64,000 bases of DNA from Streptomyces niveus (GCF_002009175.1 NZ_CP018047.1:310001-374000); one strand, 5' to 3'. Shown: positions 47,227 to 56,601, numbered from the stretch's first letter. Numbers and translations are program-made. The notes: a model not told the origin generated them from the letters alone.

Positions 47227-47802
47227 ATGGGTGTGAGCCTCGGCAAAGGCGGAAATGTCTCGCTGAGCAAGGAGGCCCCCGGCCTGACCGCAGTCCTTGT
47301 CGGCCTCGGGTGGGACGTCCGGACCACCACCGGAGCCGACCACGACCTGGACGCGAGCGCACTGCTCTGCGACCAGGCCGGCAAGGTCCTCTCCGACCAG
47401 CACTTCGTGTTCTACAACAACCTCAGGAGCCCGGACGGCTCCGTCGAGCACACCGGCGACAACCTCACCGGCGAGGGTGAGGGCGACGACGAGACCGTGA
47501 AGGTCGACCTCGCCTCCGTACCCGCCGGGGTCGCGAAGATCGTCTTCCCCGTGTCGATCCACGACGCCGACGCCCGCGGCCAGAGCTTCGGCCAGGTGCG
47601 CAACGCGTACATCCGCGTCGTCAATCAGGCGGGCGGGGCGGAGATCGCGCGCTACGACCTGAGCGAGGACGCGTCCACGGAGACCGCGATGGTCTTCGGT
47701 GAGCTGTACCGGCACGGCGCGGAGTGGAAGTTCCGCGCGGTCGGACAGGGCTACGCCTCCGGATTGAGCGGCATCGTCAAGGACTTCGGCGTCAACCTCT
47801 GA
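47227..47802 (+). CDS. TerD-family stress protein
   Basis: 191 residues. The start is ATG at 47227, giving [13 protein letters not shown], the typical TerD N-terminus, rather than the frame's earlier GTG or ATG. Conserved acidic calcium-binding parts are visible: [25 protein letters not shown] and [16 protein letters not shown]. Length is standard. TerD proteins are cytoplasmic, bind calcium and are linked to tellurite and other stress, and in Streptomyces to development. It is divergent from the blaI-like gene and followed by a paralogue at 88 bases. Confidence 0.93.
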   Translation: MGVSLGKGGNVSLSKEAPGLTAVLVGLGWDVRTTTGADHDLDASALLCDQAGKVLSDQHFVFYNNLRSPDGSVEHTGDNLTGEGEGDDETVKVDLASVPAGVAKIVFPVSIHDADARGQSFGQVRNAYIRVVNQAGGAEIARYDLSEDASTETAMVFGELYRHGAEWKFRAVGQGYASGLSGIVKDFGVNL

Positions 47803-47890
47803 AACCTCTGGTCCCGTACGTCGACGGCCGGCCACCGCCGCCATCGACCGGCCGGGCCGCCACCGTCCCCTGCAGAGAGCGGAACGAATC

Positions 47891-48472
47891 GTGACTGTCA
47901 ATCTTTCCAAGGGCCAGCAGATCAGCCTCACCAAGTCCGGCGGCGGTGAACTGACCGTCGTACGGATGGGACTCGGCTGGAAGTCCGCGCCCCGCAAGGG
48001 CTTCTTCGCCCGTATGACCGCCCGTGAGATCGACCTGGACGCGTCGGCCGTCCTGTTCGCCGGGCAGGAGGCGCAGGACGTCGTCTTCTTCCAGCACCTG
48101 AACAGCGACGACGGTTCGGTGCGGCACACCGGCGACAACCGTGTGGGCGGGGCCGGCCAGGGCGGGGACGACGAGTCGATCGTCGTCGACCTGCACCGCG
48201 TGCCCGTACACGTCGACCAGATCGTGTTCACCGTCAACTCGTTCACCGGCCAGACCTTCGAAGAGGTCGACAACGCCTTCTGCCGCCTGGTCGACGAGAC
48301 CACCGGGCAGGAACTCGCCCGCTACACGCTGACCGGGGGCGGGCGGCACACGGCGCAGATCATGGCCAAGGTGCGGCGCTCCGGCGGCGGTTGGCAGATG
48401 ACGGCCATCGGCGCCCCTGCCGACGGCCGGACCTTCCAGGACCTGATGCCTGCCGTCGCCTCGCACCTCTGA
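47891..48472 (+). CDS. TerD-family stress protein, second copy
   Basis: 193 residues from GTG at 47891 (MTVNLSKGQQISL). It shares with its neighbour the DLDASAVLF, DNRVGGAGQGGDDESIVV and VNSFTGQTFEEVDNAF segments, though the N-terminal half has an extra loop (WKSAPRKGFFARM) that is typical of the TerA/TerD subgroup with basic inserts. The two probably form one transcript with the membrane protein that follows. Confidence 0.93.
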   Translation: MTVNLSKGQQISLTKSGGGELTVVRMGLGWKSAPRKGFFARMTAREIDLDASAVLFAGQEAQDVVFFQHLNSDDGSVRHTGDNRVGGAGQGGDDESIVVDLHRVPVHVDQIVFTVNSFTGQTFEEVDNAFCRLVDETTGQELARYTLTGGGRHTAQIMAKVRRSGGGWQMTAIGAPADGRTFQDLMPAVASHL

Positions 48473-48552
48473 GGCGGCGCTCGGCGCCCGGCGCCCGGCG
48501 CGAAGAGACGGGGACACGGGGACACGGGGAACAACCACAACTCGGGGGCGGT

Positions 48553-49287
48553 ATGAACGGATCACTGCGGCTCCAGGACGAGGACAGAGCCGACTACACC
48601 ACGGCTCTGGACTACGTCATCGGGTCGGCCGAGATACAGCGGCGGCTGGAGCGGGCCGGCGTCGGAGCGAGTCGGCTACGCGTTCTCGGGCTGGCCGCTG
48701 GACCGCAGGTGGCGTCGGCCGTCGAGCCCGAGTACCGGTCGTATCTCGCGCTGCGGCAGCGGGCCGGCGGCGAGGCGCCGCTCGTACCGTCCCTGTCCGG
48801 ACCGGGCCGCCAACAGGTCGACGGCGCGGGCCTGTTGCCGGTCCTGGCCGTCCTCACCCCCATTCTCGCCCTCATCGCCGCCGGTGTGTTCCTTCTGCTG
48901 GGCCACGGTCTGCGGTTCGCCGGAAGCGCACCGGCCGTGGCCGACACGCTCGTCCTCTCGGGCTGGATCAGTCTCGGCGTCGGGGTGCTGACCGCTGTGG
49001 GCGGCGTTCTCGGGCTGTACCGCACGGCTTCACGACACCGAGCGCTGGGAATCCGGCGCGATCCGGGACCGTCTTCGGAGCTGGCGACGGCCCGAGCGGT
49101 CTGGCAGCGACAACTGCGCGAGGCCATCAGGGCGCTGCTGCTCCAGTACCTCGACGAACTCGCGCCGCCCGCGGCGGGCGACGGCGAACCGGCGGTCCAC
49201 CGCCCCCGCTTCACCAGCCCGCGCTATACCGGGCCCGATTTCGGGACCGAGCTGCCCGGGCCCGATCTCCCCACTCTGCGGGGCTGA
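48553..49287 (+). CDS. Membrane protein of unknown function next to terD genes
   Basis: 244 residues; ATG at 48553 with GGGGGCGG just before it. The N-terminal 90 residues are soluble and helical (YVIGSAEIQRRLERAGV). Two membrane helices follow (about 95-120 and 132-155), then a positively charged stretch, an amphipathic helix (AVWQRQLREAIRALLLQYL) and a Pro-rich tail. I do not recognise the family. Its spacing of 80 bases from the second terD gene suggests co-transcription and a membrane-side role in the same stress response. Confidence 0.7.
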   Translation: MNGSLRLQDEDRADYTTALDYVIGSAEIQRRLERAGVGASRLRVLGLAAGPQVASAVEPEYRSYLALRQRAGGEAPLVPSLSGPGRQQVDGAGLLPVLAVLTPILALIAAGVFLLLGHGLRFAGSAPAVADTLVLSGWISLGVGVLTAVGGVLGLYRTASRHRALGIRRDPGPSSELATARAVWQRQLREAIRALLLQYLDELAPPAAGDGEPAVHRPRFTSPRYTGPDFGTELPGPDLPTLRG

Positions 49288-49310
49288 TTCCACGGACGGC
49301 GGGCGCCGCG

Positions 49311-50219
49311 TCACGGCCGGGGCTTGTTCGCGAACACCCACCGGTTGCCCGCCAGCGCGTCGTTGTCCTCGGGCAACGGGCCGCGTCCGTGCTCGCGGGT
49401 GAAGTCGAAGGGGGTGTGCACCGATGTGGACCAGCCCTTGCCCGCCAGACCGCCGGCGGAGTCGGGCCGCGGCTCCCTGTCGAACAGATCGAGCAGGTCG
49501 ATCCCGATCTGCCGCGTCGTCGAGGTGTAGAGCGGACTGTCGCGGTACTCCATCAGGTCCTTGTCGAGCTTGACCTCGAAGGCCAGAGCGCTTCCTCCCG
49601 CGCTCAACCGGTCGACGGTGTCGATGAGATACGTCTCGGCGGCGCTCGGCAGGTAGAACAGCAGCCCCTCGGCCAGCCAGACGGTCGGTGCGGCCGGATC
49701 GAAGCCGGCGTCGGCCAGCGCGCCGACCCAGCCGTCGCGCAGATCGACCGGGACGGGTACGCGTGCCGCCTTCGGGGTGGCCGACAGTCCGTCGAGCACC
49801 CCGCGCTTGAACGCCAGCACTCCTTCCCTGTCGATCTCGAAGATCACACAGCCGTCGGGCCAGTCGAGTCGGTACGCCCGCGAATCCAACCCCGCGCCCA
49901 ACAGGACCACTTGGCGGGCGCCGCTCGTGCGCACCGACCGGAGGAGGAAGTCGTCGAGGACCCTCGTTCGCAGACCGAAGTAGCGGGCGAACCGCCCCCA
50001 CAGCGGGTTCGCGTCCCCGTCGTCGACCTGTTGGATACGGACCGGCCAGGCGGCGGACGCGGGGGCGGCGAGCACGAAGTGCTCCGCGTAGACGTCGCTC
50101 GCCAGGGTGTCGTGGCGGTGGGTCTCGATCGCCCGTGCTGCGGCGACCATGAGAGCGGTCACGCCGACACCCCCTTCCACGCCCTCCACGCCGGTGTTCG
50201 GATGCGCTGTGCCGACCAC
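49311..50219 (-). CDS. SAM-dependent methyltransferase, TIGR00027/LCMT-like family
   Basis: 302 residues from GTG at 50219, with GGAGG 4 bases upstream. The Rossmann part shows RTRVLDDFLL, VVLLGAGLDSRAYRL (SAM-binding glycines), VIFEIDRE and WLAEGLLFYLP, the pattern of the actinobacterial leucine-carboxyl-methyltransferase-like family (TIGR00027). Such enzymes methylate oxygen or carboxyl groups of diverse small molecules. It is the last gene of the mfnB-type operon, so it may methylate the furan product, perhaps a carboxylate; that is inference. Confidence 0.85.
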   Translation of the reverse strand: MVGTAHPNTGVEGVEGGVGVTALMVAAARAIETHRHDTLASDVYAEHFVLAAPASAAWPVRIQQVDDGDANPLWGRFARYFGLRTRVLDDFLLRSVRTSGARQVVLLGAGLDSRAYRLDWPDGCVIFEIDREGVLAFKRGVLDGLSATPKAARVPVPVDLRDGWVGALADAGFDPAAPTVWLAEGLLFYLPSAAETYLIDTVDRLSAGGSALAFEVKLDKDLMEYRDSPLYTSTTRQIGIDLLDLFDREPRPDSAGGLAGKGWSTSVHTPFDFTREHGRGPLPEDNDALAGNRWVFANKPRP

Positions 50220-50286
50220 ATGTCCTCCGTTGGACGAGTTGGCTTCTGGGACCACGAGGAGCGAGAAGTACCGATGAGGGGTCGAA

Positions 50287-51477
50287 CTACCGCTGCGGGA
50301 TGAGCGGTGGGCGCACGACGACACCGTTCCGGGCGCCCTGTCTCCGGGCCGGTCCGCGACCTGGGACGGGGCGCCCGGTCCCGCCGGGAAGCAGGACGGG
50401 TTTGATCACCCGGCCCGCTTCGCAGTCGCGTTCGGCCTCGTTGATGTCGGCGAGCGGGTACGTACGGATCAGCTCGTCGAAGGGGAACCGGCCGGCCTGC
50501 CAGAGCCCGGTCAGCCGCGGAATCAGCAGTCCCGGCACCGCGTCCCCCTCGCAGATGTGGGAGATCTTCCTGCCCCGGTCCAGTGCCCCCGGCTCGATCA
50601 GCAGCGCGGTGTGGAGCCGTGCCACCAGGCCGAGGTGGCCGGTCGGGCGCAGGGCCTGTAGCGCGTCGTTGATCAGCCGGGCGGAGCCCGTGGTGTCCAG
50701 GGCGTACCGCGCGCCGCCGTCGGTCAGCCGCCGGATACGGCCGGGCAGGTCGGCCGACGAGGCGTGCAGCGCAACCGCGCCGAACCGTTCGGCGAGGGCC
50801 AGCCGTTCGGGGTGCCGGTCGACGGCGACGGTCACCGCTCCGGACGCGGCGGCGGCCATCACCGCGGCCAGACCCACCGCTCCCGCGCCGAGGACCGCGA
50901 CGGTGTCGCCGGGCCCGGCGCCGAAGGAGTTGAAGACCGCTCCGGCGCCGGTGAGGAACCCGCAGCCGAGCGGACCGAGCAGTTCGACGGGCAGCGAGGG
51001 GTCCGTCCGGACGGCGTTGCGGGCCGGAACCATCGCGTACTCGGCGAACGAGGACTGGCCGAACCACCGGGGGGCCAGTTCGTCCCCGGCCGCATCGGTG
51101 AACCGCGCGGCGTTCTCCTTACGCCCCCCGAAGAGGTTGAGCGAGGCGAAGGAGTCGCAGTAGGCGGGGGCCGCGCCCATACAGTTCCGGCAGTTTCCGC
51201 AGGAGTCGAAGCTCAGCACGACATGGTCTCCGACGCTCAGGCCGGTGTGCGGGCCGCCCGTCTCCGCCACGACCCCGGCACCCTCGTGACCGAGCACCGC
51301 CGGCAGCGGTGAGCGGCCCGCCGAACGCCGGACCGCGAGATCGGTCCGGCACATCCCGCAGCCCGCGATCCTGACCAGGATCTCGCCGTCGGCCGGTCCC
51401 CTGTTGAGGATCACCTCCTCGACGGCGAACCGGCTCTCGTACGTGCGCAGCACCGCCGCGCCGAACCTCATCGTCAT
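50287..51477 (-). CDS. Zinc-dependent (aryl-)alcohol dehydrogenase
   Basis: 396 residues from ATG at 51477. Catalytic zinc positions are seen in GCGMCRTD and LGHEGAG; structural zinc Cys in CGNCRNC with a later Cys; the NAD-binding glycines in VAVLGAGAVGLAA. The overall form is that of aryl/benzyl-alcohol dehydrogenases of the MDR superfamily. In this operon it could interconvert a furan methanol and aldehyde. Its first seven codons are the last copy of a 20-bp repeat that lies between it and the aldehyde dehydrogenase gene. The C-terminal 30 residues are an Arg/Gly/Pro-rich tail not usual for the family. Confidence 0.88.
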   Translation of the reverse strand: MTMRFGAAVLRTYESRFAVEEVILNRGPADGEILVRIAGCGMCRTDLAVRRSAGRSPLPAVLGHEGAGVVAETGGPHTGLSVGDHVVLSFDSCGNCRNCMGAAPAYCDSFASLNLFGGRKENAARFTDAAGDELAPRWFGQSSFAEYAMVPARNAVRTDPSLPVELLGPLGCGFLTGAGAVFNSFGAGPGDTVAVLGAGAVGLAAVMAAAASGAVTVAVDRHPERLALAERFGAVALHASSADLPGRIRRLTDGGARYALDTTGSARLINDALQALRPTGHLGLVARLHTALLIEPGALDRGRKISHICEGDAVPGLLIPRLTGLWQAGRFPFDELIRTYPLADINEAERDCEAGRVIKPVLLPGGTGRPVPGRGPARRQGARNGVVVRPPLIPQR

Positions 51478-51560
51478 GCGCCGGACCTCGCCGTCATGCG
51501 CGCCGACCTTTTCGTCATGTTCCGGACCTCTTCGTCATGCGCCGGGCCTCTTGGTCATGC
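51460..51560 (-). repeat. Five 20-21-bp tandem repeats carrying start codons and SD-like GAGG
   Basis: Units like GCATGACGAAGAGGTCCGGA follow head to tail on the minus strand, with ATG at 51558, 51538, 51518, 51497 and 51477. The first overlaps the aldehyde dehydrogenase stop (ATGA) and the last is the alcohol dehydrogenase start. Each unit also has an AGG/GAGG. Confidence 0.9.
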
Positions 51561-52964
51561 CGCCTCCGGGCGGTGCACGACGAACGGCCTGAGGTTCCCG
51601 TAGAGCCCCCACAGCCCGCCCGCGACGCCGACACCGCTGTCCTTGATGCCCGCGAAGGGCTGGGCGAGGGAGAGTTCGGCGTGGTGGTTGATCCACGCCG
51701 TCCCGCACTCCAGCCGGTCGGCCACCGCCCCGGCCCGGTCGAGATCGGTCCCCCACACCGAGCCCCCGAGCCCGAAGCCGGTGTCGTTGGCCGCCTCGAC
51801 GGCTTCGTCGAGACTTCCGTACGGCAGCACCGGCAGGACCGGGCCGAACTGCTCCTCCGTCACCACCGGGCTGTCGGGCGGGACATCGGCCAGGATCGTC
51901 GGGGCGTAGAAGTGGCCCTGCCGGTCCAGCCGGTGGCCGCCGGTCACGACCCGGGCGCCGTCCGCCACGGCCCGGGCCGTGTAGCCCTCGACGCGGGCCA
52001 GTTGGGGGGCGTTGTTGACCGGGCCCAGTTGCGTACCCGGATCGAGGCCGGGTCCGACGACGGCGGCCTTCGCGCGCCGTGCCAGGGCTTCGACGACGTC
52101 GGAGTGCAGCCGGGCCGGGGCGTAGACGCGCTTGACCGCCATACAGACCTGACCGCAGTTGCGGAACGCCGCCCAGAACAGCCGGTCGGCGATCCGCTCC
52201 ACATCGACGTCCTCCAGCAGGATGGCGGCGTCGTTGCCGCCCAGCTCCAGGGTGACGCGACCGAGCGACGCCGCCGCGCCCCTGGCGACGGCCCGTCCGG
52301 TGGGAACCGAGCCGGTGAAAGTCACATGACGGATCCCCGGGTGCGAGGCCAGTCGGGCGCCGAGGGGTTCATGACCGGTGACGACCGTCAGCACGTCCTC
52401 GGGCAGCGCGGCGGAGACGACGGACACCAGAAGCCGTGTGGCGAGCGGTGTGAAGGGAGAGGGCTTCAGCACCACCGTGTTTCCCGCGGCGAGCGCGGGC
52501 GCGAACTTCGCCGACGCGAGCTGGAGGGGAAAGTTCCACGGGACGATCGCGGCGACGGGACCGAGCGGTCGCCAGCGGATCTCGCCGTGTACCGGCCGGC
52601 CGTCCGTGATCGGCTGGGGTCCGGGGCCCGGAGCCAGCTCGGCGAAGTAGCGCAGGCGGGCCGCCGTGCGGGCGATCTCCGCGTACGACTCGGCCAGGGG
52701 TTTGCCCTGTTCACGGGTGAGCAGGGGAGCGATGTCCGCGCCGGCCGCCTCCACGGCGTCGGCCGCCGCCAGCAACGCGGTCGCGCGGGCGGCGGGGTCG
52801 GCCCGCCATCCTCGCCATGCCTCCTCGGCCCTGCCGACGACGGCGTCCAGCTCGTCCGGCCGCTGGTCGGGAGCGTCCTCGAAGATCTCGCCCGTCGCCG
52901 GATCGCGTACGGCGAAGCGCTCACCGCCGGTCATGGACGAGCGACGGGGCTGGGTCGTCGGCAT
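51555..52964 (-). CDS. NAD(P)-dependent aldehyde dehydrogenase
   Basis: 469 residues from ATG at 52964, 8 bases after the mfnB-like stop; ATG at 52934 is an alternative. The fold is shown by VPWNFPLQLASAKFAPALAAGN, VTFTGSVPTGR, the catalytic Glu in LELGGND and the catalytic Cys in NCGQVC, then GTAWINHH near the end. Length is normal. It would oxidise an aldehyde to the acid, most simply the formylfuran made by the upstream gene's product. Its stop begins the chain of repeat-encoded micro-ORFs ahead of the alcohol dehydrogenase. Confidence 0.92.
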   Translation of the reverse strand: MPTTQPRRSSMTGGERFAVRDPATGEIFEDAPDQRPDELDAVVGRAEEAWRGWRADPAARATALLAAADAVEAAGADIAPLLTREQGKPLAESYAEIARTAARLRYFAELAPGPGPQPITDGRPVHGEIRWRPLGPVAAIVPWNFPLQLASAKFAPALAAGNTVVLKPSPFTPLATRLLVSVVSAALPEDVLTVVTGHEPLGARLASHPGIRHVTFTGSVPTGRAVARGAAASLGRVTLELGGNDAAILLEDVDVERIADRLFWAAFRNCGQVCMAVKRVYAPARLHSDVVEALARRAKAAVVGPGLDPGTQLGPVNNAPQLARVEGYTARAVADGARVVTGGHRLDRQGHFYAPTILADVPPDSPVVTEEQFGPVLPVLPYGSLDEAVEAANDTGFGLGGSVWGTDLDRAGAVADRLECGTAWINHHAELSLAQPFAGIKDSGVGVAGGLWGLYGNLRPFVVHRPEAA

Positions 52965-52971
52965 GCCGGGG

Positions 52972-53727
52972 TCAGCTCGCGGCGGCGACGGCGGCCGATT
53001 GTTCCCGGGCGTGCCGGTCCATCTCCGCCCGGAAGTCGGCCACCAACTGGGGCTGAATCCTTCCGGTGTTGCGGTCGCCTCCCTGGCAGACCGCCCCGCG
53101 CACCCCCACGATGTCCGTGCCGATGCGGGTCAGCGTGCCGAGGTCGCCCACCTTCACGCTGCCCGCGAGCGCGGCGAGCAGATCGGCCTCGTGGGCCAGC
53201 CTGACGAACTCCGCGCAGACCTCCGGCGGAACGTGGTCGAACAGCCGGGTCCCGTCCTTGACCGCGGTGTCGAGCATGGCCGCGTCGGAGCCCGAGACGC
53301 GGGCGATGTCGGGCAGCGCGAGCGGGTTGACGGAGCCGATCCGGTGGGCGTCGGCGTAACCCGAGGCGACGACGAACGCGTCGGGCCGGTAGTCCTTCAC
53401 CGCCCGGACGACCCCCCGCATGACATCGACGGCCTGTTCGGGCGTCGTGCATCCGTAGAGGCCGACCTTGATGTACGTGGCTCCGGAGACAGCCGCGCCG
53501 AGTGCCGCCTGGGCCACCGTGCCGGGCTTGTACGGCACGTCTCCCACGGTGGCGGACACCGGCTTGTCCGCCGGGACCGCGTCGCGGATCTCCCTGATGA
53601 CCCACGGAAAGTTCGCACCGAGCGACCCCTCGTCGGGCTTCTTGACATCGACGATGTCGAGATACTCCGCAGCCTTCGCGCAGTCGAGGGCCTCCTCGAC
53701 GCTGTCCGGGGAGATGAGAAGCAACAA
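52972..53727 (-). CDS. MfnB-type (5-formylfuran-3-yl)methyl phosphate synthase
   Basis: 251 residues from TTG at 53727, chosen because GGAAGGAG stands 6 bases upstream and because the result (MLLLISP) matches archaeal MfnB starts. Key parts: [19 protein letters not shown] with Asp27 and the Schiff-base-type Lys29, [23 protein letters not shown] and MLDTAVKDG. In methanogens MfnB joins two glyceraldehyde-3-phosphates into a phosphorylated hydroxymethyl-furaldehyde for methanofuran. Streptomyces makes no methanofuran, so the furan must serve another product. It heads an operon with two dehydrogenases and a methyltransferase. Confidence 0.9.
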   Translation of the reverse strand: MLLLISPDSVEEALDCAKAAEYLDIVDVKKPDEGSLGANFPWVIREIRDAVPADKPVSATVGDVPYKPGTVAQAALGAAVSGATYIKVGLYGCTTPEQAVDVMRGVVRAVKDYRPDAFVVASGYADAHRIGSVNPLALPDIARVSGSDAAMLDTAVKDGTRLFDHVPPEVCAEFVRLAHEADLLAALAGSVKVGDLGTLTRIGTDIVGVRGAVCQGGDRNTGRIQPQLVADFRAEMDRHAREQSAAVAAAS

Positions 53728-53889
53728 TGTGGACTCCTTCCACCGCAAATGCACCTGCCGTGAGGCAGGTGTGCGGAGTCGCCTGGATCCCTTTCGGGTC
53801 AGCATCATCATCACGGCGGCCGGAGACCGCCGGTAGGGCGTGCGGAGTCCGAACGGGTACGGCGGGCGAGCGCTTGGTGCGCCGTGCGC

Positions 53890-53905
53890 GCCGGTTCGAA
53901 CCGGC
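53890..53905. promoter_or_regulatory. 16-bp perfect palindrome in the mfnB/MerR divergent region
   Basis: GCCGGTTCGAACCGGC is a perfect palindrome about 165 bases before the mfnB-like start and 65 before the HEAT-MerR start. A TTGACA box (53916-53921) follows on the plus strand. It may be the operator of the divergent pair. Confidence 0.5.
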
Positions 53906-53968
53906 TCTTTTGACCTTGACACGGTGACAGGGCTTTCACTTCTCACCAGGGAGAAGGAGGTGGTCTCG

Positions 53969-55651
53969 ATGACGGTCACGAGACAGGACGCGGATGCGAT
54001 CCGGGCGCTCCGGGGGCTGGAGGACAGCAGCCCGTCCGTGCGGCTGCGGGCCGCTCTGGCGGTCGGTACGACGCCCGACCCGCGCTTCGTCGACAAGCTG
54101 GTCGAGCGATCCGCGGTCGAGCCCGAGTTCTACGTCCGCGACATGCTGACCTGGGCGCTCACCCGCCACCCGGTGCCCCTGACGCTTCCCGTGCTGCTCC
54201 GCGAAGTCCGCTCGCAGCGTGGGCAGGCACGGAGCCAGGCGCTGCACACGCTGTCGAAGATCGGCGACCGGCAGGCGTGGCCGGCCATCACGCGGACGCT
54301 TCTGTCCGACGCCGACGACGAGGTGGCGCGGAGCGCCTGGCGGGCCGCGGTCGTGCTCGTACCGGAAGGTGAGGAGTCCGCGCTGGCCACGGTGTTGGTG
54401 ACGCAGCTCGGGCGCGGTGGGCGGGAGACGCGGCTGAGTCTCAGCCGGGCGCTGATCGCGCTGGGTGAGGTGGTCGGTCCGGCCCTGGTCGCCGCGACGA
54501 CGGCTCCCGACCCGCGCGTACGTGCGCACGCGCTCGCCACACAGCGGCTGTCGCGCGACCCGGACGCGGGGTTCGAGTCCGCCATCGAGGAGGCGAAGCG
54601 CGTCGTGGCGCTCGGGGGGTCCGGCCAGGAGGGACCAGAGGGCGTGTTGATCGGTGAGGTGGCGCGACGGTCCGGGGTCAGTGCGCGCATGCTGCGGCAT
54701 TACGAGTCGCTGGGTCTGGTGCGTCCTTCGGGTCGTACCGGCTCCGGCTACCGGGAGTACTCCGGGGCGGACATCCGGCGGATCTTCCATATCGAGAGCC
54801 TGCGTTCGCTGGGTCTGTCACTGCGTGAGGTCGGGCGCGCGCTCGACGATCCCGGCTTCACGCCCTCGGCGCTCGTCGGTGACCTCGTCCGTCGGACGCG
54901 TGAACGCATCGCTGCGGAGACCGAGTTGCTCACGCGGCTGCGCCGGATCGATGCCGCGGCCCCCGCCGGCTGGGAGGACGCCCTTCAAGTCGTCGCGCTC
55001 CTCCAGGCGTTGGGCTCGAAGAGCGCCGACACGCGCCAGCGCGCGGCTCTTTCCTCGGCCGACGAGGTTCCGATGCCGGTGGAGGCACTGGTCGACGCGG
55101 CGCTGAGCGAGACGGATCCGAACGTCGCCGGGGCCCTTCGCTGGGCCCTGGCGCACTCGGGCGACGGCGGTCCGGCGCCACTGCTGGCGGAGGGCGTCGG
55201 CTCACCGGTGGCCGCGGTGCGGGAACGTGCTGTCCGGGCCCTCGCAGAGCTGCCCGGTGACGACGCCACCGCGCGGCTGCGGGACGCTCTCGCGAACCCC
55301 GACGTCGTGGTGCGCCGATACGCGGCTGTGGCGCTCGGGACCCGTGGTGTGGCCGATGCGGTCCCGACGCTGGTCGAGATGGTCGTGGCGGGAAGGAACG
55401 ACACCGACGCGGCCGATGCGCTGAGCGTGCTGGCGGGCGACCGTACGACGGCGGATGGGATCGCGACCCGGCTCGTCGACCGTCTCGCCCACGACAGCAC
55501 CGAAGCGCCCGCCCGCGGACGGCTGACGCAGGCGCTGGCGGGAATCCCGGGGACGAGGGCGTCACGGGCCCTCGTGGAGCTGTCCCATGACGCGGACCGT
55601 GCCGTCGCGCTGACGGCGGCGTACCTGCTCCGGCTGCGCGACGCGGGGTGA
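53969..55651 (+). CDS. MerR-family regulator embedded between HEAT-like repeats
   Basis: 560 residues; ATG at 53969 has GGAGG about 8 bases upstream. Residues about 1-225 form alpha-helical HEAT-like repeats ([23 protein letters not shown]). A MerR winged helix lies at about 230-300 ([32 protein letters not shown]), with its dimer helix after it, and HEAT-like repeats resume to the end ([24 protein letters not shown]). MerR proteins twist long-spacer promoters on binding a ligand or partner; HEAT repeats usually bind proteins. It is divergent from the furan operon and is its likely regulator, through the 53890 palindrome. Confidence 0.88.
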   Translation: MTVTRQDADAIRALRGLEDSSPSVRLRAALAVGTTPDPRFVDKLVERSAVEPEFYVRDMLTWALTRHPVPLTLPVLLREVRSQRGQARSQALHTLSKIGDRQAWPAITRTLLSDADDEVARSAWRAAVVLVPEGEESALATVLVTQLGRGGRETRLSLSRALIALGEVVGPALVAATTAPDPRVRAHALATQRLSRDPDAGFESAIEEAKRVVALGGSGQEGPEGVLIGEVARRSGVSARMLRHYESLGLVRPSGRTGSGYREYSGADIRRIFHIESLRSLGLSLREVGRALDDPGFTPSALVGDLVRRTRERIAAETELLTRLRRIDAAAPAGWEDALQVVALLQALGSKSADTRQRAALSSADEVPMPVEALVDAALSETDPNVAGALRWALAHSGDGGPAPLLAEGVGSPVAAVRERAVRALAELPGDDATARLRDALANPDVVVRRYAAVALGTRGVADAVPTLVEMVVAGRNDTDAADALSVLAGDRTTADGIATRLVDRLAHDSTEAPARGRLTQALAGIPGTRASRALVELSHDADRAVALTAAYLLRLRDAG

Positions 55652-55788
55652 GCGTCGTCCGGTGGGGCGCAGTGGTACGCCGATGAACGGGCGGTCCCCC
55701 GGTCTGCCATCATGGGCGAAACGGAACCTCGCTCCGCTCGTGGCGCGGAGTCGGGTTCCGCTTCGCAGCCCATGGAAGGAGCGTCGCG

Positions 55789-56601
55789 GTGGACGACAGC
55801 GGCCGGAGCACGGGAAGCGCGGCCGGTTCCAGGCGCAAGGACGCCCGGCGCAACCGCCAGACCCTGCTGGACGCGGCGGCGACGGTGTTCGTCACGTCGG
55901 GGGTGGAGGCGCCGGTACGCGACATCGCGGCCGAGGCCGGTGTCGGGATGGGCACGGTCTACCGCCACTTCCCCACCCGCGCGGACCTCGTGATCGCCGT
56001 CTACCGCCACCAGGTCGACGCCTGCGCCGAAGCCGGTCCCGCCCTGCTGGCGGCCGGCCCGACACCTCATGCCGCTCTGGGGCGGTGGGTCGATCTCTTT
56101 GTCGACTTCCTGGTCACGAAGCACGGCCTCGCGGCCGCCATGCAGAACGACAAGGCCAGTTTCGAGACGCTGCACGCCTACTTCCTCGACCGCCTCGTGC
56201 CGGTGTGCGCGCAACTCCTCGACGCCGCTTCCGCCGCCGGTGAGATCCACTCCGACCTCGACGCCCTCCAGCTCATGCACGGCATCGGCAACCTCTGTAT
56301 CGGCGCCGACAGCGACCCCGCCTACGACGCCCGCCGCCTGGTCGCGCTCCTGGTGGCGGGACTGGGCCGGCCCTCTGGCACCGGCCAGGACGTCGCGGAG
56401 TCACCCGCCCGGCCGGGAAGCGATCTGCCGGCCGGCATCGGCAAGCCCGCGACACGCGCGCTGACCGATGCCGGACTGACCACGCTCGACCAGGTCGCGA
56501 CGTGGACCAGGGCGGACCTCCTCGCGCTGCACGGTGTCGGACCGAAGGCCGTACGCGTCCTCGCCGACACCCTCGCGGAGAACGGCATGTCGCTGCACTG
56601 A
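55789..56601 (+). CDS. TetR-family regulator fused to a C-terminal helix-hairpin-helix domain
   Basis: 270 residues from GTG at 55789, with GGAAGGA 8 bases upstream. The N-terminal TetR domain is clear (RQTLLDAAATVF, VRDIAAEAGVGMGTVYRHF). The ligand/dimer part runs to about 195. After a Pro/Gly linker comes a 57-residue unit (LPAGIGKPATRAL, LTTLDQVATWTRADLLAL, HGVGPKAVRVL) that looks like a double helix-hairpin-helix, a fold that binds DNA without base specificity. This unit is often a separate small protein in actinobacteria, so the fusion is unusual. Target genes are not evident. Confidence 0.85.
   Translation: MDDSGRSTGSAAGSRRKDARRNRQTLLDAAATVFVTSGVEAPVRDIAAEAGVGMGTVYRHFPTRADLVIAVYRHQVDACAEAGPALLAAGPTPHAALGRWVDLFVDFLVTKHGLAAAMQNDKASFETLHAYFLDRLVPVCAQLLDAASAAGEIHSDLDALQLMHGIGNLCIGADSDPAYDARRLVALLVAGLGRPSGTGQDVAESPARPGSDLPAGIGKPATRALTDAGLTTLDQVATWTRADLLALHGVGPKAVRVLADTLAENGMSLH

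Noticed and set aside
49311..50219. This methyltransferase as the missing FkbG of the hydroxymalonyl pathway
   Set aside because: It is over 20 kb away in another operon and belongs to the TIGR00027 family, not to the FkbG type.
51460..51560. CRISPR-like array
   Set aside because: Units are contiguous without spacers, encode start codons, and lie between two coupled genes. No cas genes are present.
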